DNA from: Streptococcus oralis ATCC 35037
GTDB taxonomy: Bacteria > Bacillota > Bacilli > Lactobacillales > Streptococcaceae
DNA length: 64,000 bases
Reading direction: 5' to 3'
Assembly (NCBI RefSeq): GCF_900637025.1
Contig: NZ_LR134336.1
Coordinates: forward strand, 636,001 to 700,000
The first letter of the stretch is position 1, and every line of letters starts with the position of its first letter. The notes beneath the pieces are model-generated. The model saw only the letters and a list, made by a program, of their open reading frames with translations. It had not been told where the DNA came from and did no database searches. Shown piece by piece: positions 8,252-18,294 of this stretch. Both the position numbers and the translations under genes were made by a program.

Positions 8252-10557
8252 TGGCAAACAAGAATACTACAAAAACAAGACGGAGACCGTCTAAAGCAGA
8301 ATTTGAAAGAAAACAAGCTATTCAGAGGATGTTGATTTCCTTAGGGATTGCTTTATTGTTGATTATTGCAGCCCTCAAGCTTGGTGCGGCGGGTGTCACA
8401 CTTTATAATCTCATTCGACTGGTGGTTGGAAGTTTGGCCTATGTGGCTATAGGCGGTCTCCTCATTTATCTTTTTCTATTTAAATGGATCCGCAAGCAAG
8501 AGGGACTTCTGTCAGGATTTCTTTGTATCTTCGCTGGCTTGCTCTTGATTTTTGAGGCCTACTTGGTTTGGAAATATGGCTTGGAGCAGTCAGTTCTAAA
8601 AGGGACCCTGTCTCAAGTTATGACGGACCTGACTGGTATGCGGGTGACTAGCTTCGCTGGTGGAGGCTTGCTTGGTGTCGGACTTTATATTCCCATAGCC
8701 TTTCTTTTCTCAAATATCGGGTCGTACTTTATTGGAATTCTTTTGATTCTAGTTGGGGCACTCTTGGTTAGTCCTTGGTCTATTTACGATGTTGCAGCCT
8801 TTATTGGAACTCAGTTCAGATCTTTCATGGAAAAACAGGAACAGAGAAAACAGGAACGCTTCATCAAGAGAGAAGAAGAGAAGGCTCGTCAAGAAGCTGA
8901 AGAAGCAGCCAGAATTCAGAGAGAACAAGAAGAACAGGATGCATTACCGCTTCCTCCTGTAGATCCTGAAACGGGAGAAATCTTATCAGAAGTACCAGAC
9001 TACGATTTCCCACCAATTCCTGAGGAAGAGTGGATCGAACCGGAGATTATCCTCCCTCAAACTGATTTTGACGTTCCAGATGTGGAAGAAGATTTTGAGG
9101 ATGAAGAGGTGCAGGTTGATTTTTCTACCAAAGAAGCTCTCGAATACAAACTGCCAAGCTTGCAACTCTTTGCGCCAGATAAACCCAAAGACCAATCCAA
9201 GGAAAAGAAGATTGTTCGAGAAAATATCAAAATCCTAGAAGAAACCTTTGCCAGCTTTGGTATCAAGGTGACGGTAGAACGGGCTGAAATTGGACCATCA
9301 GTTACCAAGTATGAAGTCAAACCAGCAGTCGGTGTACGGGTTAACCGCATTTCCAATCTGGCAGACGACTTAGCGCTAGCTCTAGCAGCTAAGGATGTTC
9401 GGATTGAGGCTCCAATCCCTGGTAAATCCTTAGTCGGAATTGAAGTGCCCAACTCTGAGATTGCGACCGTTTCTTTCCGTGAACTCTGGGAACAGTCTCA
9501 GACTAAACCAGAAAATCTCCTCGAAATTCCTCTAGGGAAGGCGGTTAATGGAACTGCTCGCACCTTTGACCTTTCCAAGATGCCCCACCTACTGGTTGCA
9601 GGTTCGACGGGATCAGGGAAGTCAGTCGCAGTTAACGGTATTATTGCCAGCATTCTCATGAAAGCAAGACCCGACCAGGTCAAGTTTATGATGGTGGATC
9701 CAAAGATGGTTGAGTTATCGGTGTACAATGACATTCCTCACCTCTTGATTCCAGTTGTGACCAATCCACGCAAGGCCAGCAAGGCCCTGCAAAAGGTTGT
9801 GGATGAGATGGAAAATCGTTACGAACTCTTTGCTAAGGTTGGAGTACGAAATATCGCTGGTTACAATTCCAAGGTTGAAGAATTTAATAGCCAATCTGAG
9901 TACAAACAAGTACCGCTGCCTTTGATTGTTGTCATTGTGGATGAGTTGGCAGACCTCATGATGGTGGCTAGCAAGGAAGTAGAAGATGCCATCATTCGTC
10001 TCGGACAGAAGGCGCGTGCTGCAGGGATTCACATGATTCTCGCAACGCAACGTCCATCGGTTGATGTCATCTCTGGTCTCATTAAAGCCAATGTCCCATC
10101 TCGTGTGGCTTTTGCAGTTTCATCAGGTACAGATTCACGAACCATCTTGGATGAGAATGGAGCAGAAAAACTGCTTGGTCGAGGAGACATGCTCTTTAAA
10201 CCAATTGATGAAAATCACCCAGTCCGTCTGCAAGGCTCCTTTATCTCGGATGATGATGTTGAACGTATCGTAAACTTCATCAAGGCGCAAGCCGATGCGG
10301 ACTACGATGAAAGCTTTGACCCAGGAGATGTCCCTGAAAATGAAGGAGATTTCTCTGATGGTCAAGCTGGTAGCGATCCGCTTTTTGAAGAAGCTAAGGC
10401 TTTGGTTATCGAAACCCAGAAAGCTAGCGCTTCGATGATTCAGCGTCGTTTGTCAGTTGGATTTAATCGTGCGACTCGCCTGATGGAAGAACTCGAAATG
10501 GCAGGTGTCATCGGTCCAGCTGAGGGAACCAAACCACGAAAAGTATTGCAACAATAA
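8251..10557 (+). CDS. ftsK: DNA translocase FtsK/SpoIIIE
   Basis: Septum-bound motor that pumps chromosome arms out of the division site. In 768 residues it has four or five N-terminal membrane segments (about 25-180), an acidic Pro/Glu-rich linker (about 200-310), the RecA-like motor with Walker [11 protein letters not shown] and Walker [12 protein letters not shown], and a C-terminal winged-helix gamma domain (about 700-768) that reads polarity sequences. The upstream in-frame start at 8185 would run through the terminator and promoter, so ATG 8251 ([12 protein letters not shown]) is chosen. No ribosome binding site is visible. Confidence 0.93.
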   Translation: MANKNTTKTRRRPSKAEFERKQAIQRMLISLGIALLLIIAALKLGAAGVTLYNLIRLVVGSLAYVAIGGLLIYLFLFKWIRKQEGLLSGFLCIFAGLLLIFEAYLVWKYGLEQSVLKGTLSQVMTDLTGMRVTSFAGGGLLGVGLYIPIAFLFSNIGSYFIGILLILVGALLVSPWSIYDVAAFIGTQFRSFMEKQEQRKQERFIKREEEKARQEAEEAARIQREQEEQDALPLPPVDPETGEILSEVPDYDFPPIPEEEWIEPEIILPQTDFDVPDVEEDFEDEEVQVDFSTKEALEYKLPSLQLFAPDKPKDQSKEKKIVRENIKILEETFASFGIKVTVERAEIGPSVTKYEVKPAVGVRVNRISNLADDLALALAAKDVRIEAPIPGKSLVGIEVPNSEIATVSFRELWEQSQTKPENLLEIPLGKAVNGTARTFDLSKMPHLLVAGSTGSGKSVAVNGIIASILMKARPDQVKFMMVDPKMVELSVYNDIPHLLIPVVTNPRKASKALQKVVDEMENRYELFAKVGVRNIAGYNSKVEEFNSQSEYKQVPLPLIVVIVDELADLMMVASKEVEDAIIRLGQKARAAGIHMILATQRPSVDVISGLIKANVPSRVAFAVSSGTDSRTILDENGAEKLLGRGDMLFKPIDENHPVRLQGSFISDDDVERIVNFIKAQADADYDESFDPGDVPENEGDFSDGQAGSDPLFEEAKALVIETQKASASMIQRRLSVGFNRATRLMEELEMAGVIGPAEGTKPRKVLQQ

Positions 10558-10560
10558 AAA

Positions 10561-10597
10561 AATAGCTTCTTTCCAAATTTGGAAAGAAGCTATTTTG
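10561..10597. terminator. Bidirectional terminator between ftsK and the convergent small gene
   Basis: Near-perfect 17-bp inverted repeat (AATAGCTTCTTTCCAAA and its complement) flanked by A and T tracts, three bases after the ftsK stop. It serves both converging genes. Confidence 0.85.
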
Positions 10598-10601
10598 GTG
10601 A

Positions 10602-11027
10602 TTACTGATTCGTTTTAGTTTCAGAACTCGTCGTACTTGACTGTGTTCCATTATCGCTTGTTTCTTTATTTGTAGCTGGTGTAGAAGAGTCCTGAGTTGT
10701 TGTTTTCTGTTCTTCTTTTTTCTCCTCTTTTTTATTGGATTGAGAAGTTTCTTCTTGCGTGGTATTTTCTTTAGTAGAAGTGTTGTCCCTGTTAGGTGTA
10801 GTATTTTCCTGAGGGGATTCCTTTTGAATTTCCTTGACAACAGTTGTTTGGGTTGTCGTCGGTTCTTTCTTGTTGTTTTTGTTATTATCCAAAGCGTTCA
10901 TGATGGTGATAGTAGCGGTGATTAGGCCAAGGATACTACCGATGGTAGCAATCGTTTTTTGAAAGACAGTAAATCCCTTTTTGATATGTTCTGTTTTTGG
11001 TTTTGAAGTTCTACGATAGTTAGACAT
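10602..11027 (-). CDS. Small membrane-anchored protein with Thr/Ser/Glu-rich tail, function unknown
   Basis: 141 residues: a basic N-terminus, one membrane segment at about residues 25-46 (ATIGSILGLITATITI), then a low-complexity extracytoplasmic tail rich in Thr, Ser, Glu, Lys and Asn. There is no LPXTG motif or known domain. The topology suggests a membrane-tethered wall-spanning stalk. A comparable short protein sits beside ftsK in related streptococci, from memory. It is transcribed toward ftsK and shares the bidirectional terminator. AAGGAGAG is placed eight bases before the ATG. Confidence 0.7.
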   Translation of the reverse strand: MSNYRRTSKPKTEHIKKGFTVFQKTIATIGSILGLITATITIMNALDNNKNNKKEPTTTQTTVVKEIQKESPQENTTPNRDNTSTKENTTQEETSQSNKKEEKKEEQKTTTQDSSTPATNKETSDNGTQSSTTSSETKTNQ

Positions 11028-11103
11028 GATACTCTCCTTTAATTATGATTTATTATACCTCATTTCTTTAAAAAAATCTTAAAAAAAGAGAAACCTCCCT
11101 TTC

Positions 11104-11132
11104 TTGTCGCAGGTCTCTTTTCGTGATACAAT
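11104..11132 (+). promoter_or_regulatory. Promoter of the cysteine desulfurase-thiI operon
   Basis: TTGTCG (11104-11109), 17-base spacer, TACAAT (11127-11132). Confidence 0.6.
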
Positions 11133-11164
11133 AGAAGGAGTGATTTTAGAAAGCGTGAGAAAAC

Positions 11165-12307
11165 ATGATCTACTTTGATAATTCGGCGACAACCAAGCCT
11201 TATCCTGAAGCACTTGAAACTTACATGCAGGTCGCTTCAAAAATTGTAGGAAATCCATCTAGTCTCCATCGTTTGGGAGATCAGGCAACACGAATTTTAG
11301 ATGCTTCCCGGCAGCAAATTGCAGATTTGATTGGGAAGAAGAGTGATGAAATCTTCTTTACCTCTGGTGGAACAGAAGGAGATAACTGGGTCATCAAGGG
11401 TGTGGCCTTTGAAAAAGCCCAGTTTGGCAAGCATATCATCGTATCAGCTATTGAGCATCCAGCAGTCAAGGAATCAGCCCTTTGGCTGAAAAGTCTAGGT
11501 TTTGAGATAGATTTTGCTCCAGTTGATGAGAAAGGATTTGTGGATGTTGAAGCATTAGCAGATTTGATACGTCCTGATACGACTCTCGTCTCCATCATGG
11601 CAGTTAACAATGAAATCGGTTCTATCCAGCCAATTCAAGCTATTTCAAAACTGTTGGCAGATAAGCCGACTATTTCTTTCCACGTTGATGCGGTTCAGGC
11701 ACTCGCTAAGATTCCGATTGAAAACTATCTGACAGATCGAGTGGATTTTGCAACATTTTCGAGTCATAAGTTTCATGGTGTCAGAGGTGTTGGATTTGTC
11801 TATATCAAGTCTGGTAAGAAGATTACGCCTCTTTTAACTGGTGGTGGTCAGGAGCGAGACTCTCGTTCGACAACTGAAAATGTGGCAGGGATTGCAGCGA
11901 CAGCCAAAGCTCTCCGTTTATCTATGGAAAAGTTAGATATCTTTGCTAGTAAGACAGGGCAGATGAAGGCAGTCATTCGTCAAGCCCTTCTGGATTATCC
12001 AGATATTTTTGTCTTTTCAGATGAGGAAGACTTTGCCCCTCATATCCTGACTTTTGGGATTAAGGGTGTTCGTGGTGAAGTCATCGTTCACGCCTTTGAA
12101 GACTATGATATTTTCATTTCCACAACCTCTGCTTGTTCGTCCAAGGCAGGAAAACCTGCGGGGACCTTGATTGCCATGGGAGTGGACAAGGATAAGGCCC
12201 AGTCAGCTGTGCGTCTAAGCCTAGACCTGGAAAATGATATGAGTCAGGTCGAGCAGTTCTTGACCAAGCTAAAATTAATTTACAATCAAACTAGAAAAGT
12301 AAGATAG
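11165..12307 (+). CDS. Cysteine desulfurase (NifS/IscS family) serving ThiI
   Basis: PLP enzyme that removes sulfur from cysteine and holds it as a persulfide. Of 380 residues, the N-terminus [10 protein letters not shown], the PLP Lys in [12 protein letters not shown] near residue 200, and the catalytic Cys324 in [11 protein letters not shown] are intact. The gap to thiI is eight bases, as in the Bacillus NifZ-ThiI pair, so its likely job is supplying sulfur for 4-thiouridine rather than general Fe-S assembly. That role is inferred from context. The start ATG at 11165 follows a weak GTGAG. Confidence 0.9.
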   Translation: MIYFDNSATTKPYPEALETYMQVASKIVGNPSSLHRLGDQATRILDASRQQIADLIGKKSDEIFFTSGGTEGDNWVIKGVAFEKAQFGKHIIVSAIEHPAVKESALWLKSLGFEIDFAPVDEKGFVDVEALADLIRPDTTLVSIMAVNNEIGSIQPIQAISKLLADKPTISFHVDAVQALAKIPIENYLTDRVDFATFSSHKFHGVRGVGFVYIKSGKKITPLLTGGGQERDSRSTTENVAGIAATAKALRLSMEKLDIFASKTGQMKAVIRQALLDYPDIFVFSDEEDFAPHILTFGIKGVRGEVIVHAFEDYDIFISTTSACSSKAGKPAGTLIAMGVDKDKAQSAVRLSLDLENDMSQVEQFLTKLKLIYNQTRKVR

Positions 12308-12315
12308 GAGCATTT

Positions 12316-13530
12316 ATGCAGTATTCAGAAATTATGATTCGCTATGGAGAATTGTCAACCAAACACAAAAATCGTATGCGTTTCATCAATAAACTTCGTA
12401 ATAATATTTCAGACGTTTTGTCTATCTATCCCCAAGTTAAGGTAACCGCAGATCGCGACCGAGCCCACGCTTACCTCAATGGAGCTGATTATACAGCAGT
12501 AGCAGAATCGCTCAAACAAGTATTTGGGATTCAAAATTTTTCTCCTGTGTATAAGATTGAAAAGTCAGTGGAAGTTCTGAAGTCTGCTGTCCAAGAGATT
12601 ATGAAGGAAATCTATAAGGAAGGGATGACCTTTAAAATCACTAGCAAGCGTAGCGACCACAACTTTGAATTGGATAGTCGTGAACTCAATCAAACTCTCG
12701 GTGGAGCTGTTTTCGAGGCCATTCCAAACGTGCAAGCTCAGATGAAAAATCCAGATATTAATCTTCAGGTTGAGATTCGTGAAGAGGCTGCCTATCTTTC
12801 CTATGAAACTTTTCGTGGAGCAGGAGGATTACCTGTGGGAAGTTCTGGTAAAGGTATGCTCATGTTGTCAGGGGGAATTGACTCACCTGTAGCTGGTTAT
12901 TTAGCTCTTAAACGTGGTGTAGATATTGAGGCGGTTCACTTTGCCAGTCCGCCATACACGAGTCCCGGTGCCCTTAAAAAAGCCCAAGATTTGACTCGAA
13001 AATTGACCAAGTTTGGTGGAAATATCCAGTTTATTGAGGTGCCTTTTACAGAGATTCAAGAGGAAATCAAGGCTAAAGCGCCAGAAGCCTACCTCATGAC
13101 CTTGACCCGTCGTTTTATGATGCGGATTACCGACCGTATTCGAGAGGTGAGAAATGGTTTAGTTATCATCAATGGGGAAAGTCTTGGTCAAGTAGCCAGC
13201 CAGACCTTGGAAAGCATGCAGACTATCAACGCTGTGACTAGCACTCCAATTATTCGTCCCGTGGTTACCATGGACAAGTTGGAAATCATTGACATCGCGC
13301 AGGAAATCGATACCTTTGAAATTTCAATCCAGCCTTTTGAGGACTGCTGTACTATTTTTGCACCTGACCGTCCCAAGACCAATCCTAAGATAGAGAATGC
13401 AGAGCAGTATGAAAAACGCATGGATGTTGAAGGCTTGGTTGAGCGAGCAGTGGCTGGGATTATGATTACTGAAATCACTCCCCAGGTTGAAAAAGATGCT
13501 GTCGATGAGTTAATTGACAATCTCCTCTAA
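12316..13530 (+). CDS. thiI: tRNA 4-thiouridine synthase
   Basis: Adenylates U8 of tRNA and replaces its oxygen with sulfur. The 404-residue protein has an N-terminal ferredoxin-like and THUMP region (residues 1-165) and a PP-loop ATPase domain with [12 protein letters not shown] near residue 187. The E. coli-type C-terminal rhodanese domain is absent, the usual short Firmicute form, which makes direct persulfide transfer from the upstream desulfurase likely. A terminator follows at 13568-13613. Confidence 0.95.
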   Translation: MQYSEIMIRYGELSTKHKNRMRFINKLRNNISDVLSIYPQVKVTADRDRAHAYLNGADYTAVAESLKQVFGIQNFSPVYKIEKSVEVLKSAVQEIMKEIYKEGMTFKITSKRSDHNFELDSRELNQTLGGAVFEAIPNVQAQMKNPDINLQVEIREEAAYLSYETFRGAGGLPVGSSGKGMLMLSGGIDSPVAGYLALKRGVDIEAVHFASPPYTSPGALKKAQDLTRKLTKFGGNIQFIEVPFTEIQEEIKAKAPEAYLMTLTRRFMMRITDRIREVRNGLVIINGESLGQVASQTLESMQTINAVTSTPIIRPVVTMDKLEIIDIAQEIDTFEISIQPFEDCCTIFAPDRPKTNPKIENAEQYEKRMDVEGLVERAVAGIMITEITPQVEKDAVDELIDNLL

Positions 13531-13567
13531 TCAGAAAATCCAGAAGAATTCAGAAAAACAAATGAAG

Positions 13568-13613
13568 AAAGTTAGTTATTTATCCTTAAAATGGACATTA
13601 ACTGACTTTTTTT
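13568..13613 (+). terminator. Terminator after thiI
   Basis: AAAGTTAGTTA (13568-13578) pairs with TAACTGACTTT (13599-13609), one G-T pair, followed by more T. Confidence 0.65.
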
Positions 13614-13666
13614 CTATTTTTATGGTATAATAAGATAAAATTTTGAATATAGAGAGTTTTCTGACA

Positions 13667-14491
13667 ATGAATCATTCCTACTTTTACTTAAAAATGAAAG
13701 AACACAAACTCAAGGTTCCTTATACTGGAAAAGAGCGTCGTGTGCGTGTGCTCCTGCCAAAGGACTACGAGAAAGACACAGACCGTTTTTACCCTGTTGT
13801 TTACTTTCATGATGGGCAAAATGTCTTTTACAGCAAGGAGTCTTATATCGGACACTCTTGGAAGATTATTCCAGCCATTAAGCGAAATCCTGACATCAGT
13901 CGCATGATTGTCGTTGCCATAGATAATGATGGTATGGGGAGGATGAATGAGTATGCGGCTTGGAAATTTCAAGAATCTCCTATCCCAGGCCAGCAGTTTG
14001 GTGGTAAGGGTGTGGAGTATGCCGAGTTTGTCATGGAAGTGGTCAAGCCTTTTATCGATGAAACCTACCGAACCAAAGCTGATCGCCAGCATACGGCTAT
14101 GATTGGTTCGTCACTAGGAGGCAATATTACTCAGTTTATCGGACTAGAGTACCAAGACCGAATTGGTTGTCTAGGTGTCTTCTCCTCTGCCAACTGGCTT
14201 CACCAAGAAGCCTTTAACCGCTATATCGAGCGCAAGAAATTGTCGCCTGAACAGCGCATTTTCATCTATGTTGGAACAGAAGAAGCGGATGATACGGACA
14301 AGACCCTGATGGCTGGCAATATTAAACAAGCCTATATCGACTCGTCGCTTCGTTATTACCGTGATTTGATTGCAGGTGGAGTACACTTGGATAATCTTGT
14401 CTTGAAAGTTCAGTCTGGTGCCATCCATAGTGAAATACCTTGGTCGGAAAATTTGCCAGACTGTCTCCGATTTTTTGCAGAGAAATGGTAA
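13667..14491 (+). CDS. Esterase D-like alpha/beta hydrolase
   Basis: 274-residue predicted cytosolic esterase of the esterase D / enterochelin esterase fold. It has YPVVYFHDGQNVF near residue 38, the nucleophile elbow GSSLGG near residue 147 and a C-terminal His in SGAIHSEIPW. An extended -10 (TGGTATAAT, 13623-13631) drives it, and ATG 13667 follows GAGAG; an earlier TTG at 13643 is less likely. It is the first gene of a three-gene unit with a second esterase-fold protein and an ATP-grasp ligase. The substrate is unknown. Confidence 0.8.
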   Translation: MNHSYFYLKMKEHKLKVPYTGKERRVRVLLPKDYEKDTDRFYPVVYFHDGQNVFYSKESYIGHSWKIIPAIKRNPDISRMIVVAIDNDGMGRMNEYAAWKFQESPIPGQQFGGKGVEYAEFVMEVVKPFIDETYRTKADRQHTAMIGSSLGGNITQFIGLEYQDRIGCLGVFSSANWLHQEAFNRYIERKKLSPEQRIFIYVGTEEADDTDKTLMAGNIKQAYIDSSLRYYRDLIAGGVHLDNLVLKVQSGAIHSEIPWSENLPDCLRFFAEKW

Positions 14492-14511
14492 GTTAAGAAA
14501 GGAGAAAGCCA

Positions 14512-15252
14512 ATGCATATTGAAAACCTTAGCCACTGGAGTGGCAATCTTAATCGTGAAATGTACCTCAACCGTTATGGACATGCTGGGATTCCAGTTGT
14601 TGTTTTTGCTTCATCTGGTGGCAGTCACAACGAATACTATGATTTTGGCATGATTGATGCCTGTGCTTCCTTTATCGAGGAAGGGCGCGTCCAGTTCTTT
14701 ACTCTCTCCAGTGTTGACAGTGAGAGCTGGTTGGCTACTTGGAAAAATGGTCATGACCAGGCGGAGATGCACCGCGCCTACGAACGCTATGTGATTGAGG
14801 AGGCCATTCCTTTTATCAAGCACAAGATAGGTTGGTTTGATGGCATGATGACGACAGGATGCTCAATGGGGGCCTACCATGCACTCAATTTCTTTCTCCA
14901 GCATCCAGATGTCTTTACCAAGGTGATTGCCCTCAGTGGTGTTTACGACGCACGTTTCTTCGTTGGCGATTACTACAATGATGATGCTATTTACCAAAAC
15001 TCACCAGTAGATTATATCTGGAATCAAAACGACGGCTGGTTTATTGATCGTTACCGTCAGGCAGAAATCGTCGTCTGTACGGGACTTGGTGCCTGGGAAC
15101 AAGACGGTCTACCATCTTTCTACAAGCTTAAAGAAGCCTTTGACCAGAAACAAATTCCAGCCTGGTTTGCTGAATGGGGACACGATGTCGCCCATGACTG
15201 GGAATGGTGGCGTAAACAAATGCCCTATTTTCTTGGACACCTGTATCTATAA
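14512..15252 (+). CDS. Second esterase-fold alpha/beta hydrolase
   Basis: 246 residues with the esterase D-type fold: VVVFASSGGSHNEYYDFG near residue 28, the nucleophile elbow GCSMGAYHAL around residue 116, and a C-terminal WGHDVAHDW that supplies the catalytic His. It is only distantly similar to the gene before it, so the two are not a recent duplication. It lies 20 bases downstream of that gene with AAAGGAG before its ATG, and 12 bases before the ATP-grasp gene. Confidence 0.8.
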   Translation: MHIENLSHWSGNLNREMYLNRYGHAGIPVVVFASSGGSHNEYYDFGMIDACASFIEEGRVQFFTLSSVDSESWLATWKNGHDQAEMHRAYERYVIEEAIPFIKHKIGWFDGMMTTGCSMGAYHALNFFLQHPDVFTKVIALSGVYDARFFVGDYYNDDAIYQNSPVDYIWNQNDGWFIDRYRQAEIVVCTGLGAWEQDGLPSFYKLKEAFDQKQIPAWFAEWGHDVAHDWEWWRKQMPYFLGHLYL

Positions 15253-15264
15253 AAGGAGTTGCCT

Positions 15265-16431
15265 ATGAATTACCTTGTTATTTCTCCCTACTATCCGCAA
15301 AACTTCCAACAATTTACCATCGAGTTAGCCAATAAAGGCATCACCGTTTTGGGAATTGGTCAAGAACCTTACGAACAACTAGATGAACCTTTGCGAAATA
15401 GCCTAACCGAGTATTTCCGTGTGGACAATCTTGAAAACATAGACGAAGTCAAACGTGCTGTTGCCTTTCTGTTCTACAAGCATGGCCCAATCGACCGCAT
15501 CGAATCTCACAATGAATACTGGCTTGAGCTGGATGCAGCACTTCGTGAGCAATTCAATGTTTTTGGTGCCAAACCAGAGGATCTCAAAAAGACCAAGTTT
15601 AAGTCTGAGATGAAGAAACTTTTCAAAAAAGCAGGTGTCCCTGTGGTACCTGGTACTGTTATCCAGACAGAAGCAGATGTGGATAAAGCAGTGAAAGAAA
15701 TCGGTCTACCAATGATTGCCAAACCTGACAATGGAGTGGGAGCGGCAGCAACCTTTAAGCTTGAGACAGAAGACGATGTAAATCACTTTAAGGCTGAATG
15801 GGACCATTCAACCGTTTATTTCTTTGAAAAATTTGTCACTTCTAGCGAAATCTGTACCTTTGACGGGCTTGTGGACAAGGATGGCAACATCGTCTTTTCA
15901 ACGACTTTTGATTATGCCCATACACCACTTGATCTCATGATTTATAAGATGGACAATTCCTACTATGTACTCAAGGATATGGATCCAAAACTGCGCAAGT
16001 ATGGCGAGGCCATTGTCAAGGAATTTGGTATGAAAGAGCGCTTTTTCCATATCGAGTTTTTCCGTGACGGGGATGACTACATTGCCATTGAGTACAATAA
16101 CCGTCCTGCAGGTGGCTTTACCATTGATGTTTATAACTTTGCCCACTCCTTGGATCTCTACCGAGGTTATGCAGCTATTGTCGCAGGAGAAGAGTTCCCA
16201 GCATCAGAATTTGAACCTCAATACTGTCTAGCTACTTCACGTCGTGCCAATGCAAATTATGTCTATTCAGAAGAAGACTTGCTTGCTAAGTACAGCCAGC
16301 AATTCAAGGTCAAAAAAATCATGCCAGCAGCCTTTGCAGAGCTACAAGGGGACTACCTTTATATGTTGACCACTCCGAGTCGCCAAGAGATGGAGCAGAT
16401 GATTGCAGATTTTGGTCAACGTCAAGAATAA
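15265..16431 (+). CDS. ATP-grasp domain carboxylate-amine ligase-like protein
   Basis: 388 residues. A Rossmann-like pre-ATP-grasp region (residues 1-95, MNYLVISPYYPQNF) is followed by the ATP-grasp core, with IAKPDNGVGAAATF near residue 153 and the Mg/ATP-binding FHIEFFRDGDDYIAIEYNNR around residue 260. Such enzymes join a carboxylate to an amine or thiol through an acyl-phosphate. The substrate is unknown. ATG 15265 with AAAGGAG six bases upstream was preferred over TTG 15259. It closes the esterase operon, and the trio suggests making and trimming of an amide or ester metabolite (inference only). Confidence 0.8.
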   Translation: MNYLVISPYYPQNFQQFTIELANKGITVLGIGQEPYEQLDEPLRNSLTEYFRVDNLENIDEVKRAVAFLFYKHGPIDRIESHNEYWLELDAALREQFNVFGAKPEDLKKTKFKSEMKKLFKKAGVPVVPGTVIQTEADVDKAVKEIGLPMIAKPDNGVGAAATFKLETEDDVNHFKAEWDHSTVYFFEKFVTSSEICTFDGLVDKDGNIVFSTTFDYAHTPLDLMIYKMDNSYYVLKDMDPKLRKYGEAIVKEFGMKERFFHIEFFRDGDDYIAIEYNNRPAGGFTIDVYNFAHSLDLYRGYAAIVAGEEFPASEFEPQYCLATSRRANANYVYSEEDLLAKYSQQFKVKKIMPAAFAELQGDYLYMLTTPSRQEMEQMIADFGQRQE

Positions 16432-16436
16432 CGATT

Positions 16437-16471
16437 AGGACAAAAGGAGTTTGACTTCTTTTGTCCTTTTC
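16437..16471 (+). terminator. Terminator of the esterase/ATP-grasp operon
   Basis: AGGACAAAAGGAGT pairs with ACTTCTTTTGTCCT over 14 bp and is followed by TTTTC. Confidence 0.8.
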
Positions 16472-16522
16472 TTAAAGATAAGTTAAATAAAGCGTTTTCC
16501 ATAGATTCTTTTAGAAAAGATA

Positions 16523-16551
16523 TTGCTAAAAGGCCTAAAAATTGATAGAAT
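16523..16551 (+). promoter_or_regulatory. Aquaporin promoter
   Basis: TTGCTA (16523-16528), 17-base spacer, TAGAAT (16546-16551). An imperfect cre-like sequence (ATAAAGCGTTTTCC, 16487-16500) lies just upstream but differs from consensus at three positions. Confidence 0.6.
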
Positions 16552-16588
16552 AAGGATTGTCTAAAAAAATTTAAGGAGAATCTATCAA

Positions 16589-17458
16589 ATGGATTTTACA
16601 TGGGCTATTAAATATGCCACAGAATTCTTGGGAACTGCTATTTTGATCATTCTTGGTAATGGTGCAGTTGCTAACGTTGAACTTAAAGGTACGAAAGGTC
16701 ACCAAAGTGGCTGGCTCGTTATCGCGGTTGGTTATGGTATGGGGGTTATGATCCCAGCCTTGATGTTTGGTAATGTATCTGGTAACCACATCAACCCAGC
16801 TTTCACTCTTGGACTTGCTGTTAGTGGACTTTTCTCTTGGGAGCAAGTACCATATTACATCCTAGCACAAGTTTTGGGAGCAATCTTTGGTCAAGCTTTG
16901 GTTGTAGCGACTCACCGTCCTTACTACTTGAAGACAGAAAATCCAAACAATATCTTGGGTACCTTCTCAACGATTTCAAGCATCGACCACGGTACAAAAG
17001 AATCACGTTTTGCAGCTACTGTTAACGGTTTCCTCAATGAGTTTGTAGGTTCATTTGTTCTTTTCTTTGCAGCACTTGGTTTGACTAAAAACTTCTTTGG
17101 TGCTGAGGTTCTTCAATACATGAAACAAATGGCTACTCAAGCTGGACAAACTGTTGATTTAAGTGAATTGGCAGTGAAAGCTCAAGTAGCTCCACATACA
17201 GCTGCTGGGATCTCAGTTGCGCACTTGGCACTTGGTTTCCTAGTGATGGCCTTGGTAACTTCACTCGGTGGACCTACTGGACCTGGTTTGAACCCAGCTC
17301 GTGACTTTGGACCACGTCTTCTTCATGAACTCCTTCCAAAATCAGTTCTTGGTCAACACAAGGGTGATTCAAAATGGTGGTATGCATGGGTTCCGGTTGT
17401 AGCTCCAATTGCAGCGGGTATTGCAGCAGTAGCACTATTTAAACTACTTTACCTATAA
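16589..17458 (+). CDS. Aquaporin / glycerol facilitator (MIP family)
   Basis: 289-residue channel of the major intrinsic protein family with six membrane helices and both pore half-helix motifs: GNHINPAFT near residue 69 and GLNPARDFG near residue 232. The Asp after the second NPA-Arg fits the glycerol facilitator branch of Gram-positive bacteria, so glycerol, water or small solutes are plausible. It is longer than E. coli GlpF by an insertion between helices 3 and 5 (about 115-150). No glycerol kinase gene is adjacent. It is a single-gene unit closed by a terminator. Confidence 0.9.
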   Translation: MDFTWAIKYATEFLGTAILIILGNGAVANVELKGTKGHQSGWLVIAVGYGMGVMIPALMFGNVSGNHINPAFTLGLAVSGLFSWEQVPYYILAQVLGAIFGQALVVATHRPYYLKTENPNNILGTFSTISSIDHGTKESRFAATVNGFLNEFVGSFVLFFAALGLTKNFFGAEVLQYMKQMATQAGQTVDLSELAVKAQVAPHTAAGISVAHLALGFLVMALVTSLGGPTGPGLNPARDFGPRLLHELLPKSVLGQHKGDSKWWYAWVPVVAPIAAGIAAVALFKLLYL

Positions 17459-17463
17459 AAAAT

Positions 17464-17488
17464 AAAACTGGGGAATCCCAGTTTTTTT
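17464..17488 (+). terminator. Terminator after the aquaporin gene
   Basis: AAACTGGGG / CCCAGTTT hairpin followed by seven T. Confidence 0.85.
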
Positions 17489-17568
17489 GTTATAAAATTT
17501 CTAAATAAAATAGATATGGCTTGTAAAATATTCGAAAATCCTTTAAAATAAAAGAGTTGGAGGAATTT

Positions 17569-18294
17569 ATGAATGTGAATGAGATTGTTCGGATCGTTCC
17601 GACTTTGAAAGTTAATAATCGAAAATTAAATGAAAAATTTTACATTGAAACCCTAGGGATGAAACCTTTGCTGGAAGAGTCTGCCTTTCTTTCCTTAGGT
17701 GATCAGACAGGTACTGAAAGATTGATTTTAGAAGAGGCTCCAAGCATGCGAACACGCAGAGTTGAAGGGCTTAAGAAGCTAGCTAGACTCTTGATAAAGG
17801 TTGAGAATCCTTCTGAAATCGAGGCCCTCCTTTCTCAGATGAAGTCTCTTCCTCGCCTATTTAAAGGAAACCGTGGGTATGCTTTTGAGATTGTTTCTCC
17901 TGAAGAGGATGTGATCCTTGTTCATGCAGAAGATGATATAAGAGATTTGGTTCCACTGGAAACTGTTCCTGAATTTTATTCAAATACAAGTATAAAATAC
18001 GTGAGCCAATTTGAGGTTTCTATGGAGTTGCGTTTACCTGAAGGGACAGAGAGTTTACTTGATCCCGAAGGAGTAGCGCCAGTAATTACCTTTACTAAAG
18101 GACAAGGACCAGATTTGGCTGTTGAAAACAATGTCACTTGGGACCTGACGATGTTAAAATTTTTAGTCAAGAATTTTGATCTAACCAGTCTTCGTCAGAA
18201 ATTTGAAAAGACAGGCTACTTTGTCCCTAAGTCTGAAAAATTCTTCCTCGGTAAAGATACCAATAACATTGAATTGTGGTTTGAAGAAGCATGA
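17569..18294 (+). CDS. cppA: CppA family protein (VOC fold, historical C3-degrading proteinase)
   Basis: 241-residue protein matching the streptococcal CppA family: an N-terminal glyoxalase/VOC-like half (VRIVPTLKVNNRKLNEKF) and a C-terminal half, joined by an acidic linker near residue 125. Family members were reported to affect complement C3, but this sequence has no protease motif or signal peptide, so I treat that function as doubtful. ATG 17569 with GGAGG upstream is chosen over TTG 17557. The stop overlaps the next start (ATGA), so it forms an operon with the serine hydrolase and permease. Confidence 0.8.
   Translation: MNVNEIVRIVPTLKVNNRKLNEKFYIETLGMKPLLEESAFLSLGDQTGTERLILEEAPSMRTRRVEGLKKLARLLIKVENPSEIEALLSQMKSLPRLFKGNRGYAFEIVSPEEDVILVHAEDDIRDLVPLETVPEFYSNTSIKYVSQFEVSMELRLPEGTESLLDPEGVAPVITFTKGQGPDLAVENNVTWDLTMLKFLVKNFDLTSLRQKFEKTGYFVPKSEKFFLGKDTNNIELWFEEA

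Noticed and set aside
10508..10925. Lys-rich and hydrophobic frames overlapping the small ftsK-neighbour gene
   Set aside because: Alternative frames of the low-complexity Thr/Glu tail; the frame ending at 10602 has the ribosome site, membrane helix and correct terminator.
16487..16500. cre site upstream of the aquaporin gene
   Set aside because: Three mismatches to the consensus, including both leading TG bases, so it is too weak to call.
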